Assembly: GCF_003945595.2 (NCBI RefSeq)
Contig: NW_024104421.1
Span: 7,750,001-7,814,000, forward strand
Source of the DNA: Pipra filicauda
Lineage: Eukaryota > Chordata > Aves > Passeriformes > Pipridae
Direction: 5' to 3'
Length of the DNA stretch: 64,000 nucleotides
Shown piece by piece: positions 12,701-25,700 of this stretch (position 1 is the first letter of the stretch; each line of letters opens with the position of its first letter). A program made the position numbers and the translations under genes. The notes beneath the pieces were generated by a model. The model saw nothing but the letters and a program-made list of their open reading frames with translations. It did no database searches and was not told the DNA's origin.

Positions 12701-14960
12701 TAGACAATAGACTCTGAGCTGTTTTTGTCCTGTGGTTTGGCTGCTTTAAATTTTGTGGCAAGAAAAGGCTTTTAGATCATATCCTAAAGGACTGTTACAT
12801 CATGTTCCCTAATTTCTCTGCTGGTCCCATTTGGTTATCTTGCAATAAGAATCATAAGGGCTCCAATTGAGATGGAAAAAAAAAATGTATTCCTGGATAA
12901 CAAAGAAGCAAATGACTCATTGGTCTTCCTCAGTCTGCCTTGGCCACTGACTGTGTGCTGAAGCCAGAGTGATGGGACCCATCTCCCTATAACCCTTCTG
13001 CGAGAGTGGGGAGATGCCTCAGGCTATACTGCAGTCCAGTCATACCACAAATCAAAACAACAGTAATTTCCTGCTCTTCTAGAAAGAGCAAAGTTGTTAT
13101 TTTGAGCTGTCTGTGCCCTCCTGAACTGCAGGATGGGCTGGGATCTCACTTTAAGCTTATGCAACCTTCCTATACTGTAAGATTATGTAACCTTCTTCCC
13201 AAAACTTGAAGTATGAGTATGAAACCTTCCTTGGGTTCACACCAGGATATCATAGTTGACTTTTCGTAGGTGTTGCCACACAGGTGTGCAGCAGTCTGCT
13301 GTGTGCTTGGCCCTCCCATGCTGTGGGCAGCTCTGGCATGTTTGGATGTTAAACTAGATCAGGGAAGGGGGAGCAGAGCGGTGGTGCCTTTGCAGACAGC
13401 TGTTGCTCAGGTTTTGCTCATGGTGAGGAAAGAGCAAGCAATGTAGAAATGAGGAGACAGCAAGCTCTCCTGTGCTTGCCTGAGGATTGGCCATGGACCA
13501 GCTGGAAGCAGCTCCCTTGAGTTCTGCCCTGGTACCTGCCCTTACACTCAGCTGTCCTCCATGTGCAGCCCTGGCCCCTGTGGGTCTCGAAACACTTCAG
13601 CAGACCCATAAAGGGGCCAAAGGTGCAGGGCATCATGGCTACTTTCAGTCGCATTCTCTCTTCTGGGGATGTTGTCTCCCACTCTTGCCCAGAGCTGAGT
13701 TTGGGATTGTAATGTTAGAAACACCTGAGTGCTGGTGGCCCCATCCTGACTGTCCACTGGGAAACACCGTGAGGAGTTCTGCAGCTTCCGTCAGTGGGAC
13801 ACCCTGGGAATGTAGGATGATGATGTTAGAAAGCATCCTGGGAATCCCCTAACTAATGCTGGAGATGGAGTTTGCTTTATTCCCTGATTACTGCCAGGAC
13901 TTCTCACCCTGTTTTTCTGTGTCAAGTCGACTTGTCCCGCTGGTGACACCCTATCCCAGACCAGAGCTTCCCTGGGCTTACCTCAAGAGAAGCAGGGATA
14001 TTGCAGCTTCTGAAGTTAGATCTCTACTATGCCATGACACCAACAGTGAGGAGGTCTATGGTGAGCTGAATAATGGCACATGACAGCATCCCATTGGGGC
14101 TGTACAGCCAGTGGCTGCAGCAGTGAGGGGTGAGGTAAAGGGGCTTTGTGAGGAGTTGCCACTGTCACAGCCACCCCCTTCCCACCCTGCAGGGTGAATC
14201 TGGCAGTGATTATTTGGAACTACCCTGTTGCTGCCTGGAACTTCTCTTGATGATTGAGAAGTTTCCCAGTGATGTGTGCTCTGACTGGGATGGATGGGAG
14301 ATTGTTCTGAACTTTCAGCTTATTTAATATTTTCTGTAGGAAATCCCCAAAGTAAATTAGCCCCTGGACCAAACCTTTGCATTTGGTTTGGTTCCACTGT
14401 CTTATCTTTCTGAGGGGAGTTGGAGGATTTGATCAGAAACTGAAGGTTTTCCTTAAGCAAACTAGAGCTCACCAGGAGCATTTTGGACAGAGGATGTGGG
14501 TCTCATTTATCACGGTTAAGCACAGGGCTTTTGAAAGCACAAGGTAAAAGTACATTGGAAGGGGTGATATTTACTATACAACAACTCCAGTTGGTGATAA
14601 GGCTGTTCTTTTAACTGTCTCTCCAATAAACAGCATACCAAATCCAAATCTGTTCTTGCTCTAACCCACCTGTCTTGCTTGGTGGTGTTGGGGTTTGCTG
14701 GGATGTAGGTGCTTTGCACTGCGCATTAATCAAATCTTGTATTCGTAATCCTGAAGTGTTCCTGTCTGTATGGATAGCAAACATTTCTATGTGTGAGAGT
14801 CTGAGGACCCCATTTTACTGATTCTCTAGTTTCTGACTAAGGGCTGGAGGTGCAGATGTGTGGGTGTCTGAGATGGACTCTTGCCATTACTGGGTACAAA
14901 TATTTTATCTGTGATGCAGAATACCCCCAAGGGTTTTTAGTTAACTGCTGTCTGTGACTG

Positions 14961-14964
<4 letters not shown>

Positions 14965-14998
<34 letters not shown>
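14965..14998 (+). repeat. (CA)17 microsatellite
   Basis: Seventeen uninterrupted CA units. It is likely to vary in length between individuals. Confidence 0.97.
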
Positions 14999-15000
<2 letters not shown>

Positions 15001-16930
15001 AGTCTACTGCTATGTTTTTTATGGAAGTCACATTTCAGATTCCCAATTTAACAAAAACACTCTGCATTGACAGGCTTGTAACAGAGCAAACACTGTTAGT
15101 TAAATCACATGCTTGCTTCCTTCCTGCTCTGTTGTTAAACCTTGTAACTCAAAATCCAGTCATCTCATTTCAGGCTTTTCTGAAAGTGAGGAGGGAGATG
15201 AGTATACTTTAATTTTGCAAAATGCTATTGCATAGAGTATTTTGTACTTTTCAGTGTTTGAAGACTTCTTTGCTAATGAAGTGCTGGAGAACTGAATGTA
15301 ATATCTTGCTGGTTTGCTGTGCATCTTCCTCACTCTCCGGAAAGCTTTCATGTACCACAGCATTGGAGGATACTGTCCTTCCATGTGGTCAAATCTGAAA
15401 GGGACTATTAAAAATGTATTGCTATATTTTGATTCGATTATTGTGTGATAAAGTTAAACAGTGACTTCTGTTCATTGAGGTGCAGGAGGAAGTGAAAGAG
15501 GTGAACTTTGACTGGTACTGGAGAATACCTGCTGACCACAGATGGCACAGCTGGCTCCAGTGTATTTACTGGAAGAGGGTTTGGTGTTTGACAAGTAGAT
15601 AAGACGTTGTCTAACCACCTGGAAAGCCCCATGTAGCTTAAAATGATTACTTATTTACCCTGCCAACAAATAAACTCACTGTCCCTATAACAGAGAGGTG
15701 ACTGTGATAAATGTAACTATTTTCACTTTGTGGGATTTATAACTCTCATGGGAAATCATTACTTTTTGTTCCTGCAGGCCTAGATAAGTTTTCTGCAAGT
15801 CTAGATAAGGTTAATAGAAAATGCTCCAGTTTAGTATTAGGGCCTCATATAATTGTGTCACTTTTCTGGCACCAAGTATAGTTTGGAAGTTCAAAAAATA
15901 CTTTAAAACAATTAAAATTTTCTTTAAAATAGTTCTGGGTAAAATAATAAAAATAAAAAAAAGTAAAAATTGTACTTACAGACCCAAAAAGCAAGGCAGA
16001 AAGAGAAATAAAACCAGTGGTCTTTCTGTGGATTTCAGAATTCCCTTCGCACTCTTTAAATTGTCTTTTTTCTTTTTTTTTTAAATATGTCTCAAGCCCA
16101 AAACCACACAATCAACAATTCCCCAGTCATCTTTTATAGTGAGGTGGCAGCCAGAGCAGGGTTAAGGTAGTTTAATGTTATCCCTTTCTAATTTAATGAC
16201 TGTTTATTATCAAATACTCTGTTGTTTAAAACAGAATTGCAGCTTCAGTCCATATTGTTCTCTCAGAGGGAGTTAACTTTTCAGGGTAAAATTAAGCTCC
16301 ACTGATTGAGGGGTTTTTTTTGAGTACTTTATATTACAACAGGAAGGAGCAACACTAAACCCCTCAAACCTCTGCCCTCTCAAAATTGCTAGCAGGTTAG
16401 AAAGCTGACTCAAATGTTGGGTTTCACCCAGAAAGCTGACTCAGGTGGAATTGCTGTAGGTCAAAGCCTTTGCCAGGATGCCACCTGCATGAACAGTACC
16501 AATTAGATGTTAGATCTTGTGTGAATTACTCAACTTCTCATTTGCTGGTGTTAAAATGTAGGTGTTGAGATCGCTATCATTGATACCACTGGCGTGGAAG
16601 GTTCTTTAAATATAAAGGCTAGATCTGCAAAATTGAAGTTTACAGCAGCAAATTTTAGATTTTCAACAACCCTCCCTAGTTTTCAGAAAAACAGAAATCA
16701 AGTTTTTTAAAGCCTAAATTGAATAGTAAAAAAAAAATTTTCTCAAACCAGCCAGAAGCATTTATTTGTTCCTTGACATTTATTTACATCTGGTCCTCTC
16801 CAAAGGATCTTGGAGACAGAGCTACCTAAATGTGAGCTGTGATCTGAGGTCTGAGGTGCATCAAACACATTCATTAATATGTCATTGTGGCTGTTTTATA
16901 CAAATTTGCTTTGCCATCAAATTTTATTTG

Positions 16931-16956
16931 ATGTCTACTTATTTTCAAGTAGACAT
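16931..16956. repeat. Perfect 10-bp inverted repeat with a 6-nt loop
   Basis: ATGTCTACTT, loop ATTTTC, AAGTAGACAT. It sits 75 bp before the larger inverted repeat at 17027-17350. Confidence 0.85.
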
Positions 16957-17026
16957 ACTGTAATACAAGGACAAAACACTGCCTATTTCTCAGAAGGTGC
17001 AAGCTCTGTAAAGACAAGCACCTCAG

Positions 17027-17350
17027 ATAAGTTAAGCAAGGCAATCTAAATGTCAATATTTAAACTCTAGAAAATGTATCTCCATCAAATACACCATGTT
17101 CCTTCAGAACATCAAATAAGCCAGAGCAATATTGCTCTTTGAAGTGCACCTCTCAGTCTCTACTGTTGGTCAGGTTGGTTCATTGTTCAGAAATCTTTGA
17201 ATATTCCATGAAACAGAGGCTGAGATTCAACAGACCATTGCACAGGAAGGAGGGCATGGTCTATATAAACCTCAAATACTTATAATATTTTATGAAGACA
17301 TATTTTCTAGAGTCTAAATATTGACATTTAGATTATCTTGCTTAACTCAT
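17027..17350. repeat. Inverted repeat: two ~47-nt arms around a 222-bp spacer
   Basis: The left arm, 17031-17077, and the right arm, 17300-17346, are reverse complements at 43 of 47 positions (hand alignment). The shared core includes TCTAAATGTCAATATTTAAA-like sequence on the left and its complement on the right. The layout resembles a small non-autonomous DNA transposon (MITE) with long terminal inverted repeats. I see no convincing target-site duplication and the spacer codes for nothing I recognise. Confidence 0.8.
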
Positions 17351-17377
17351 AATAATATCTAATAAAATCTAATCATG

Positions 17378-17411
17378 CATAGTTTTCTTTGCTATGTACA
17401 TAGTTTTCTTT
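17378..17411 (+). repeat. Short tandem duplication
   Basis: CATAGTTTTCTTT occurs at 17378-17390 and again at 17399-17411, 21 nt apart, with the palindrome CTATGTACATAG at the junction. This is a small local duplication. Confidence 0.8.
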
Positions 17412-18740
17412 CTTGTCTCAATGGTTCCGCAAGCCTTTCTGTCCTTCTGTGAATATTCTCTGTACACTGTTTCTTTCTTGCACAGGTTACAAATGTGTTG
17501 TCTTTACACAACTTTTACTACTCCATAGTTATTACCAGAAGGAAAGGGAAGGATATTTAAACACACACTAAAAAAGTGCTGTTTTTTTTTTTTCCAAATA
17601 TCATTTGAACATATTGAAAAAATATGGCAATTTACTAAATTAACTATGAATTAATTAAAAACAATTTTTATTTGAATAAATTCTGCAACTTTAGTTTCAG
17701 AGTAGCATACATATGTACATAAGCATGTGAAATTCTTCAGCCTTGACAGGACAAAATACCTTCTGGCTGAAGAAATGGATCATTCAATTTTCAATTTTTT
17801 TCTCCATTCTTCTTATCAAGTTTAACAATGTGTAGACCTAAATAAATGACATAGACAAACATCTGTCCTTAAATAGCAACAATTCCACCTGCCAATAAAA
17901 TTGTTTTTCTTCCACCACACTGGGCCTTGAGTTCACAACGCAAGGGCTGAGCGAGCAGATGACAGCACATAGAAAGATCCCCATTTATTGAGACTGGGGA
18001 TTACCATCTGGTTTTCTCCTCCTGCTACAAATTGAGTCTTAATAGTAGAGGGGGTGGGGGTGTGCTCAAAACACAGAAAGAACACAACATCATTTCTCTA
18101 CCTGAGCAGATCTTGCAACGATTTTTTAATTAGTATTTTAAAATACTCAGTCCCTTTTAGGACGATGTATTTGCCTCTTAATTGCTCTTGTTTTGCAAAG
18201 TTGCGTGAGAACAAGTTCTGTGTCTCAGGTCACACTCATCTGGATCTTATTTCTTAATGTTTCTGAGAAACCAATTAGTGAGTGCCTCCTTACTGAATGA
18301 ATTAATGAGGATTCCCAGTTCATTATACATTTATTGAGGTAATAGCTATGTTTGCTTTGGGTTTCTTAGTGTGGGCAAGGCTCCCAAAAGTGATACTACT
18401 GGTCTGAGGAGTTCTGTGTGCCATTACAATGATGCTCCTGCCACTTCACTTGCTATTTGTTTTAGCTGCTTAGCAACTGTAACAATGGTCCATCAGATTG
18501 CCGGTAACTCCGAAGGTTTTGAAAACTCAGTAGTTTGTAGCTGCTGGCCAGAAACACTTTATTACCTGCTGGCCTTTCTAGGCCTTTAGAAATAAACAAA
18601 ACATTATCTTTGAGTTTCAAAAAGCTTAGCCTGTAGTGCACCTAGTCTATCTTCCAGAGGCATGTTTTGAATTTTAGCATGTCAGCACAGTGCTATTCCT
18701 TTTATTTTAGCTCCTCTCTAATCTCTAGAATCAGGCACTT

Positions 18741-18775
18741 TCTTACCTCTCTCCCTCCTTCCCTCTCTTTCTTCC
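18741..18775 (+). repeat. CT-rich low-complexity tract
   Basis: CTCTCTCCCTCCTTCCCTC-type polypyrimidine run. Confidence 0.8.
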
Positions 18776-19534
18776 GCTCAGCATGTTTTTATTTTTTCTG
18801 TCTCCTGGCCCTTAAAGATATTAATTTTATTAGATTAATTCTGAAACTTTGTATACAATGATAGGTACTCTTGAACAAACATATATAGATAAGCACAAAT
18901 ACAGTGTGAATGTTAGTACATATTAATACAAATTTTTATGCAAATGAAAAATGAGCATTTTTTATTTGCAGTTTTATTAGTCAAAAATACATTTACTGTA
19001 CACTGTTAGGACTTTACACTTCTGTGAATGAACCTGAGATTACACGAGGACTTAGAATAAATCTTGCGATAAGGGCATAAGACAAAACAAAGAGTAACTT
19101 ATGTTACTTATGTTTTAAATGTTATACGTTTAAATGGAAAGCTCCCATCCGCAGGGGTCAGTCATCCATTAGCCTCTACCCAGATCCCCCTCCTGGGAAG
19201 CATGCCCAGAGTGCTTTCTGATGGATCACAGTGCTGTTCTCTCTGCCGGCAGGGAAGCAACTCCTCAGGCTTGGGGGCTATTTTAATGAAACAGCTGAAG
19301 AGGGCAGGCAGAAAACACCTTCCACAGTCCTTACTTCTCTAGAAGCCCTCTGCCACCTCCCTCCCCAGCCTCCCCGCAGCCATAGGTTTGCATCCTGGAC
19401 GCAGAAGAAGAGAGTACAGCAAGGGCCTGTCCTGCCGCAGTGTGTTTCACAGGAAAAGAAGAATGAGACAGACAACAATAATTGCAAAATATCCATGCTC
19501 TGAAATCAGGCAAACTGCCAGAGAGCTCTTATGC

Positions 19535-19557
19535 AAAAAAAAAAAAAAAAAAAAAAA
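19535..19557 (+). repeat. Poly-A tract (A23)
   Basis: Twenty-three consecutive A. It could be the tail of a retroposed sequence lying to its left, but I find no source gene and no flanking duplication, so a simple homopolymer is as likely. Confidence 0.9.
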
Positions 19558-20484
19558 GCTAGAAATTCAGCTCTCCCATGTAAACAGCTTCCTTTCAAAG
19601 TCAGAGTCCGGAGCATACAGGCACACATTCATATAAAGCTCGTATTTTCTGCTGTTCCCCAGCAGTCTTTAGACATCAAGTATGTACCACCCATCCAGTG
19701 TCAGCACTGTTTCTGTCATAGTCTCCACCAAATAGTGCAATTGGGCACTGCGATAGATCTGTTTGTTTTGAGTAATTAATTAATCTTCCCACGTTCTGTC
19801 TTCCCATGCAGGAGGAAAGGAATTGTTATCAGAAGGTAGTGCCTGCCAGAACACAGGGCGCCCTCTGACAAGCAGGACCTCGGCCCCACCAAACATCCCC
19901 ACGCCCTCAGAACAGAAAACTCAATGTTCTGTATTCTTAAGGCTTGGAACAAGCAAATATTTCATCACAAGCTGTACATTTCTAAATTGATCTGTCTTGC
20001 ACAATATCACTATGCATTCAGGCAGTTCACTCTAATTACCACATTACAACATTTTGCATCTGCTTCTGTTAAGTCACTGAAGTTCCTAGTATGTTTTCTT
20101 GAGTTGTTTTATTTTTAAACAAATTGTTTCTGTGACTGGCTGTCAACAGCTGCACTGTTCATTTTACGCAGTTTGAATACGCTAATTTTCTGCAGCGTGT
20201 CCTGATACTGCAGCTCAAACCTGAACCCACAGAATTCTTTTGATGGGCTGTTGATTAGGTTTATGGGTCATCCCTAATTTCAGTTTTTCCCCCAGAGTCA
20301 TAGAATTTGCTCTTGAATAAGAAATAATACAATTTATGCCCTGACAGAAGTATAACAATGGTTAGTGGATCTTTTACAAGGTTTTCCCAGCGTGCCAAAA
20401 AGATCTCCAGCCTCAGCCAGAAGCAGGCTGGTGCATGTGGGTGAGATGTTTCACTCTTTGGAGCTAGCTGGTGTCACCCACTGC

Positions 20485-20775
20485 ATCAAGGTGGTGGTTG
20501 GTCTTTTCTTCCAGGTAACAAACAAGACAATGACATTAACTTGCACCAGGGAAGGTTTAAATGGGATATTGGAAAAAATTTCTTCACTGAAAGGGTTGTC
20601 AAGCACTGGAACAGGTTGCCCAGGGAAGTGGTGGAGTGACCGTCCCTGGAGGTATTTACAAGATGTGCAGATGTGGCACTTAGGGACGTGGTTTAGTGGT
20701 GGACTTGGCAGTGCTGAGTTAATGATTGGATTCAGTGATCTTAGAGATCTTTTTGAACCTTGATGATTCTATTGT
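20485..20775 (+). mobile_element. CR1 LINE fragment, 3' end (a second subfamily)
   Basis: Recognisable CR1 blocks run in order: GGTTGGTCTTTTCTTCCAGG, CACCAGGGAAGGTTTAAATG, GGAACAGGTTGCCCAGGGAA, GGCACTTAGGGACGTGG, TTTAGTGGTGGACTTGGCAG, and a GATGATTCTAT tail. The GGTTTAGTGGTGGACTTGGC block differs from the copy at 4525-4806, so it is a different CR1 subfamily. It is 5'-truncated and non-coding. A small deletion follows the CCAGGTAACAA block. Confidence 0.92.
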
Positions 20776-22743
20776 AGATTCCATCCCATTTGGAGTAAAA
20801 TAATGGAAGTTCAAAGAAAACACAGAACAAAAAGTACAATACTTTTAAAAAGTAAGTTTATTTTTATAGTTCTAAATTAAATGCATTTTCTATGACATAT
20901 TTCAATCATTTTTAAAAATAAGTCAGTATCCAATGGAAAAACTGTCTAATATATCTCTGAAGAAATATCTGTTGAAAACAGTCTACTGCAAAGTTTCTGA
21001 TGTTCATGTTCATAGATATCGTCCTGGTTTCTTTCTTTCTGTGGTTCATCAGTGCATGTCGTTAAGTGTGAATTTGTTAAATTTAGTGGGTTTTTTCCTC
21101 CCTAGATTGTACCAATAGTAATTTCAGATGGCACTACATTGCCACAAGCTTGGGCAGACTGGCATCCATTAACGGTGACGTGCTGAGACTGGTTGAGGTG
21201 CTCAAATTGATGAGGACACCTGTATGGTCCTCCATTCTTCTATTGGTGTTTAAGAACATTCAAGTCAACAATTAACCAATTAGATACATGTCAGTATTTG
21301 TTTAGTCTTATCTTCCAGAGAAAATACCTAGGCAGTATCAGTTTGGACAAAACTCAGAGATTAAATACTCCAAGTGAAAAAGATGGAAATTTGTATATTT
21401 ATTTATGCTGACATTCTCTCATGTTGTTCTGTGTGACAGTGTTCTTGCTGACAGCAACAGCAGTTGTTCATCAGCAGCCAGCATCGTTACTGTGCTCTAA
21501 GCAGTGAGGCATAAGCAAACCACCAGTGACGTATATTGCATTTAATAATTTTCAGCTGCAAGCAGGACTCAGACACCTTGATTTTAAGGTTTAGCTTTGG
21601 TAAAGTATTATTTTGAGACTGCTAAACAATAAAGTCATAAGTTGTCATACCGTGGTGGGATTCCACACTTTTCATGACTAGGTGGGTGACAAAGATTGCC
21701 CTGTCCCTGACAGGTGGTGTGTCCGGAAGGCTGCGATGGTACGTGTCCCTCGGGCAGAGAGGGCTAAGCCATGGAGACTGCCACTTCAAACAAAGGCTTG
21801 ATTCATGTCTTTTCTTCCTTGAAGGGAATGAGAGAAAGAAATGTAAGTAAAATACACCAAAAGCTGTTGTGAAACAAGCCTGTTGCTGTTCTCTGAAAAA
21901 CAAGTATGTGAGGATTCATTTGTAGAGGCACACTGAAGCAGCGGGACACCAGGGGGTGGCCGCAGCCACTCTTCCTCCAGGGGCTGTCACTGCCTTGCCA
22001 ATGCCAAGGACTAAAATTGTCCGGCTTCTTAGAAGAGGACGTGGTCCTGACTGTGTGCCACAAAAAATGTCTGCTGTGCAAAACCACAAGCTATTTCCCA
22101 CTCCAAAGCAAAATCTTTAATAGTAGCTGCTCTTGCAGTAATTGGTGGATGACTGCTGTGCAAAGAGGACTCCTTTCTGTCAGCATATCGAGGCTTGCAG
22201 GGTCTGAGGGGTGTCTGCAATCTCAGACAGGTGTTTGTCTGTGAAAATGAACATTTATTTCGTGGCCAACTGAAAGGTCAGTTTTCATCCAACAATTAAA
22301 AAGTCAAAAAAGCAAATGCCTCTATGGAAAACAGCTGATAATAAGTTTCTGTGGCTCATAGCAGTGTTGACAAATTTTACCACAGACAATGAGTTTTTTG
22401 ATTCTGGCAGCACTCCTTGACCATCAAGAAAGTAGCTATTACTGAAAATTTTGGCATTGATTTATTAAGGGATTTTTATTTAGAATTTGGACATTCAGAA
22501 GCGTGGGACTGCACTTCTTGAAACTGGAGGAATGGTATGAAACTGCAGTGTATTGCTCTTACCTGCCTACATGGTTGTCAATACGTGCATCTTAGCATAC
22601 AGCTCCAGCAGTTTCTTGCAACTGCACCAAAATGCACTTCTAAATGAAAGTCTGGAAGTAATAATTAAAAATTTCAAATAGCCCTAGGTAAGATCATGAA
22701 AAATAATTTTGAACATAGAGAGCTGTGGACTTTATGTTTCATT

Positions 22744-22775
22744 GTATATACATATGCATGTATATATATATAGAT
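22744..22775 (+). repeat. TA-rich simple sequence
   Basis: Imperfect TATATA/CATATG/GTATATATATA run, partly palindromic. Confidence 0.7.
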
Positions 22776-25700
22776 ATGCATAATTGAAAGCTGCTAAATG
22801 AAATCACACTTCATTAGGCATGTTCTGTAGGAACACGGAGGAATATATGCCTTCGTATTTTGAAAAAATGTGTTTGTGATACTGCTACATCACAACTTTT
22901 AAAATTACTTTTATTCTGAAACACATAAACTTTAAATGAGACTTTTCAAAACAGGATTCAACCTTTTCAATCCAATTGCAACATGTTTTATTTGAATACA
23001 CATACTGAAACACAAAATTATGACAATAATTATTCCTGGAATGTATTAAAAAGTTGATCCGTGTGCATAAATTGAATTATGGCTCTGGCAAAGGTGCAAT
23101 ATAAGCAAACAGACATAGTATAAACACTTAATACTCCTCTAGCATCTACTGCCAAGGTCCTCTAATGATTTTAAATCAGTTCAGACTGTTGCTGTTAGAT
23201 AGCCTGCCTGTACTCGATTACATATGCACAAAAATAAGAAGATTAAAGAAAATGTCAAGAGGACAAAAGGGATTTCTTGAAAAAGTTAGTGAGGAAGGGC
23301 CAGGAGCAAACTTAGTGAAGATGGTACCGGCTGCAGTTTCAAGGACTGACTGTTCAAATTCCTTGAGCAACACAGAGAAACCAGAGGGGAGCCCAGCTGC
23401 CAAGAAGTCTAAAGGCATTTCAACAGCACATTTGTGAGGAGTAATTTTGCAAAGACTTATAAACTGACCACACTGGGCAGGTTTTCCTGGGATTAGCAAA
23501 AGACATGGTCTTGCTATGAAAACTACTGCTCTGCCAGACCTGATGTTCTGCTGCAAAGCATAGTTTTCCTCATGGAATAGATGTTATAATGTTCCTTGGA
23601 TATTAATGTTGTTAAATAACAACAATAACCACAAGGAAACAGCTCTCCAACATGGAAAGTTTCAATATTTGCACAGAACAAAGCTAGCTGCAGTGGAAAT
23701 CAAGGTGTTAGAGTGGCAGGGATGAAGCAACCCAGTAATAGTAGTCAGTGTTGTGTCCTCCACCCACTGCAGGGACATACAAGTGTGTATGTTTTGTTGC
23801 TATGCCAGCTACAAGTCAGCGCTGAAAACTTACTGCTCATCTACAACTGTGTGCTTCTAGTAAGTAAAGACAATTAAAAAAACTAATGGAAAGGTCTGTC
23901 ATAAAGTGGGGTCACTGCTTTGACCCAGATGAATGCCGTGGGGGTAGATGCATTCAAGACTGGGAGACGCATCCATCTTGCAGTAATAAGGAACCACCAA
24001 AGCCAGTGAGAATGGCCTGGACTGTCAAAGCCTCCTTGCCTCTATCAAATTGTGTCATTCAAATGAATGTTGATCTTGTCGCAGGACTCAACGACTTGAT
24101 CAAAAAAAAGGGAGATTCCCCCAGACATTGAACTTAAATAACATGATGGTCAGTTTGTGAAGAACAAGGCAAATGACCTAATACAACTTTTTACCTTCAG
24201 TCTGTATGAGGTTTACTAAGAATGCTGGCAGAAAATGTAGGATGCACTGTGATGTTCCTGACCTGGGAAAGAGGCTTCAGTTACATTTTGTCCCGTGTCT
24301 TTGGAGTCTTTCTCTCTAGGACATCCTCCACAAACCATGTCCAGAGTGCCAGCTGCATGAAGAAGAAGAGGGATCCTTGGAAACCATATACAGATGGGCT
24401 GAACCAATGACGAAAAAAGGGAGAGAAAGGACAGACAGCCTGTAGGTGATGGAGCATGTATTCTAAAGATCTAGACTGCCTTAAGCTAAAGCAAACAAAG
24501 CAAGCTGGGGAAAGTTACAATGGTTTAGATTTTCTAAGTACAGTGATTTTTTATTTTATTTTGAAACAATTTTCCCTTAAGGAATGTCCTTTCATTTTAA
24601 TTTGCAAAAGGCTGACAACTCATCCTATGAAAACTGTTCCCTTTTGCTGGAAAGAATTAATCTTTTTTTTTTTGGCTAATCCAAAACATTATTTTCCACT
24701 CTCGTATTCATCACCCACCTTTCAGTATAACTTCCTCACCATTTCAGTCCAGTACTTGATGGGTATTTAGAATAAAATTTCTCCAATGGACGGATTTTCT
24801 CATATTTGTTCTCTTATTATTTTTGCCAAATAACCTGATCTGATCTGACATAGCAGTTTGTGTGCTTTAGGAATATAACTTTCTGAAGTGCTCAGATAAC
24901 ATGAAATGGAAATGGTGTCTAACTCAAGCTGCTCAGTGCCAAAACACAGTGCTGGAGGGAGAATAGGCAACTCAGAGATCCATCCCCCTGTGCTAGTTAG
25001 CTGTAGATGTTCGTTTTAAAAGTCTTTGTAGAGCATGCACTCCAAGCAGCTCAAAAAGCTTCCCGGGGCCCTCAAGAAAACCTGGAGGTCTGTGGTAAAA
25101 GACCCAGCAACTTCCTGTGTTATTTGATGAGAACAGGAGAGAGTGAGGGCACCCTGACCAGGACAGTTGAGTCCCTGTCGGGCAGAGCAAGAGGCAGAGA
25201 CTGTGAAGGGCAGTAAGAGAAGATTTGGTTTAGACTTAGGTAAAATGCTTTGTACCAATAAAGACAATTCAGCCCTGCTACAGATTACTGGGGAGTGAGG
25301 ATCCCATTCAATAAACTCCTTAAGAATATCAGTCAAAATGGTATGGTTGCTTCATCTGGAATTGGATGTTCTTCCATGGTCCTGTTCAGATTCTTCTCTG
25401 CATTTTTTCTGTAGTTCACAAAATGTTATTAGCTTTTTTTTCCTCTCCTGCTATGATTTGTCTACAGTACTTCTGAAACAATTTTCAACTATTTCCTCTG
25501 AAAAAGCATTCCCTGAATGTTAAAACTCTAAGCCTCTAACTGGAGGAAAAAAATAACAGCTGCAATATCTCCTGAGATTGCATCCACAGGAACAGGAAAC
25601 CCTTAGAAGCTACATGGACCCTGGACATCTCCTGAAACTATGGCTTTCAAAGAGTTTAGCTGGATCATACCTTCACTCCTCATCTCTGTAACCATCCCAA

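Larger units (their letters stand above)
4807..20484. other. No gene seen (intergenic), with simple repeats and an inverted repeat
   Basis: About 15.7 kb with no frame that resembles a known protein. The longest frames (146-154 codons, at 8876-9340 minus and 9853-10293 plus) show no domain and no splice context. Structures at 5645, 9600, 14965, 16931, 17027, 17378, 18741 and 19535 are listed separately. Confidence 0.65.

Noticed and set aside
18450..18520. RFX-like X-box (GCTGCTTAGCAAC) next to an ACAATGG SOX-like site
   Set aside because: One half of the X-box departs from consensus and single motifs of this length are expected by chance.
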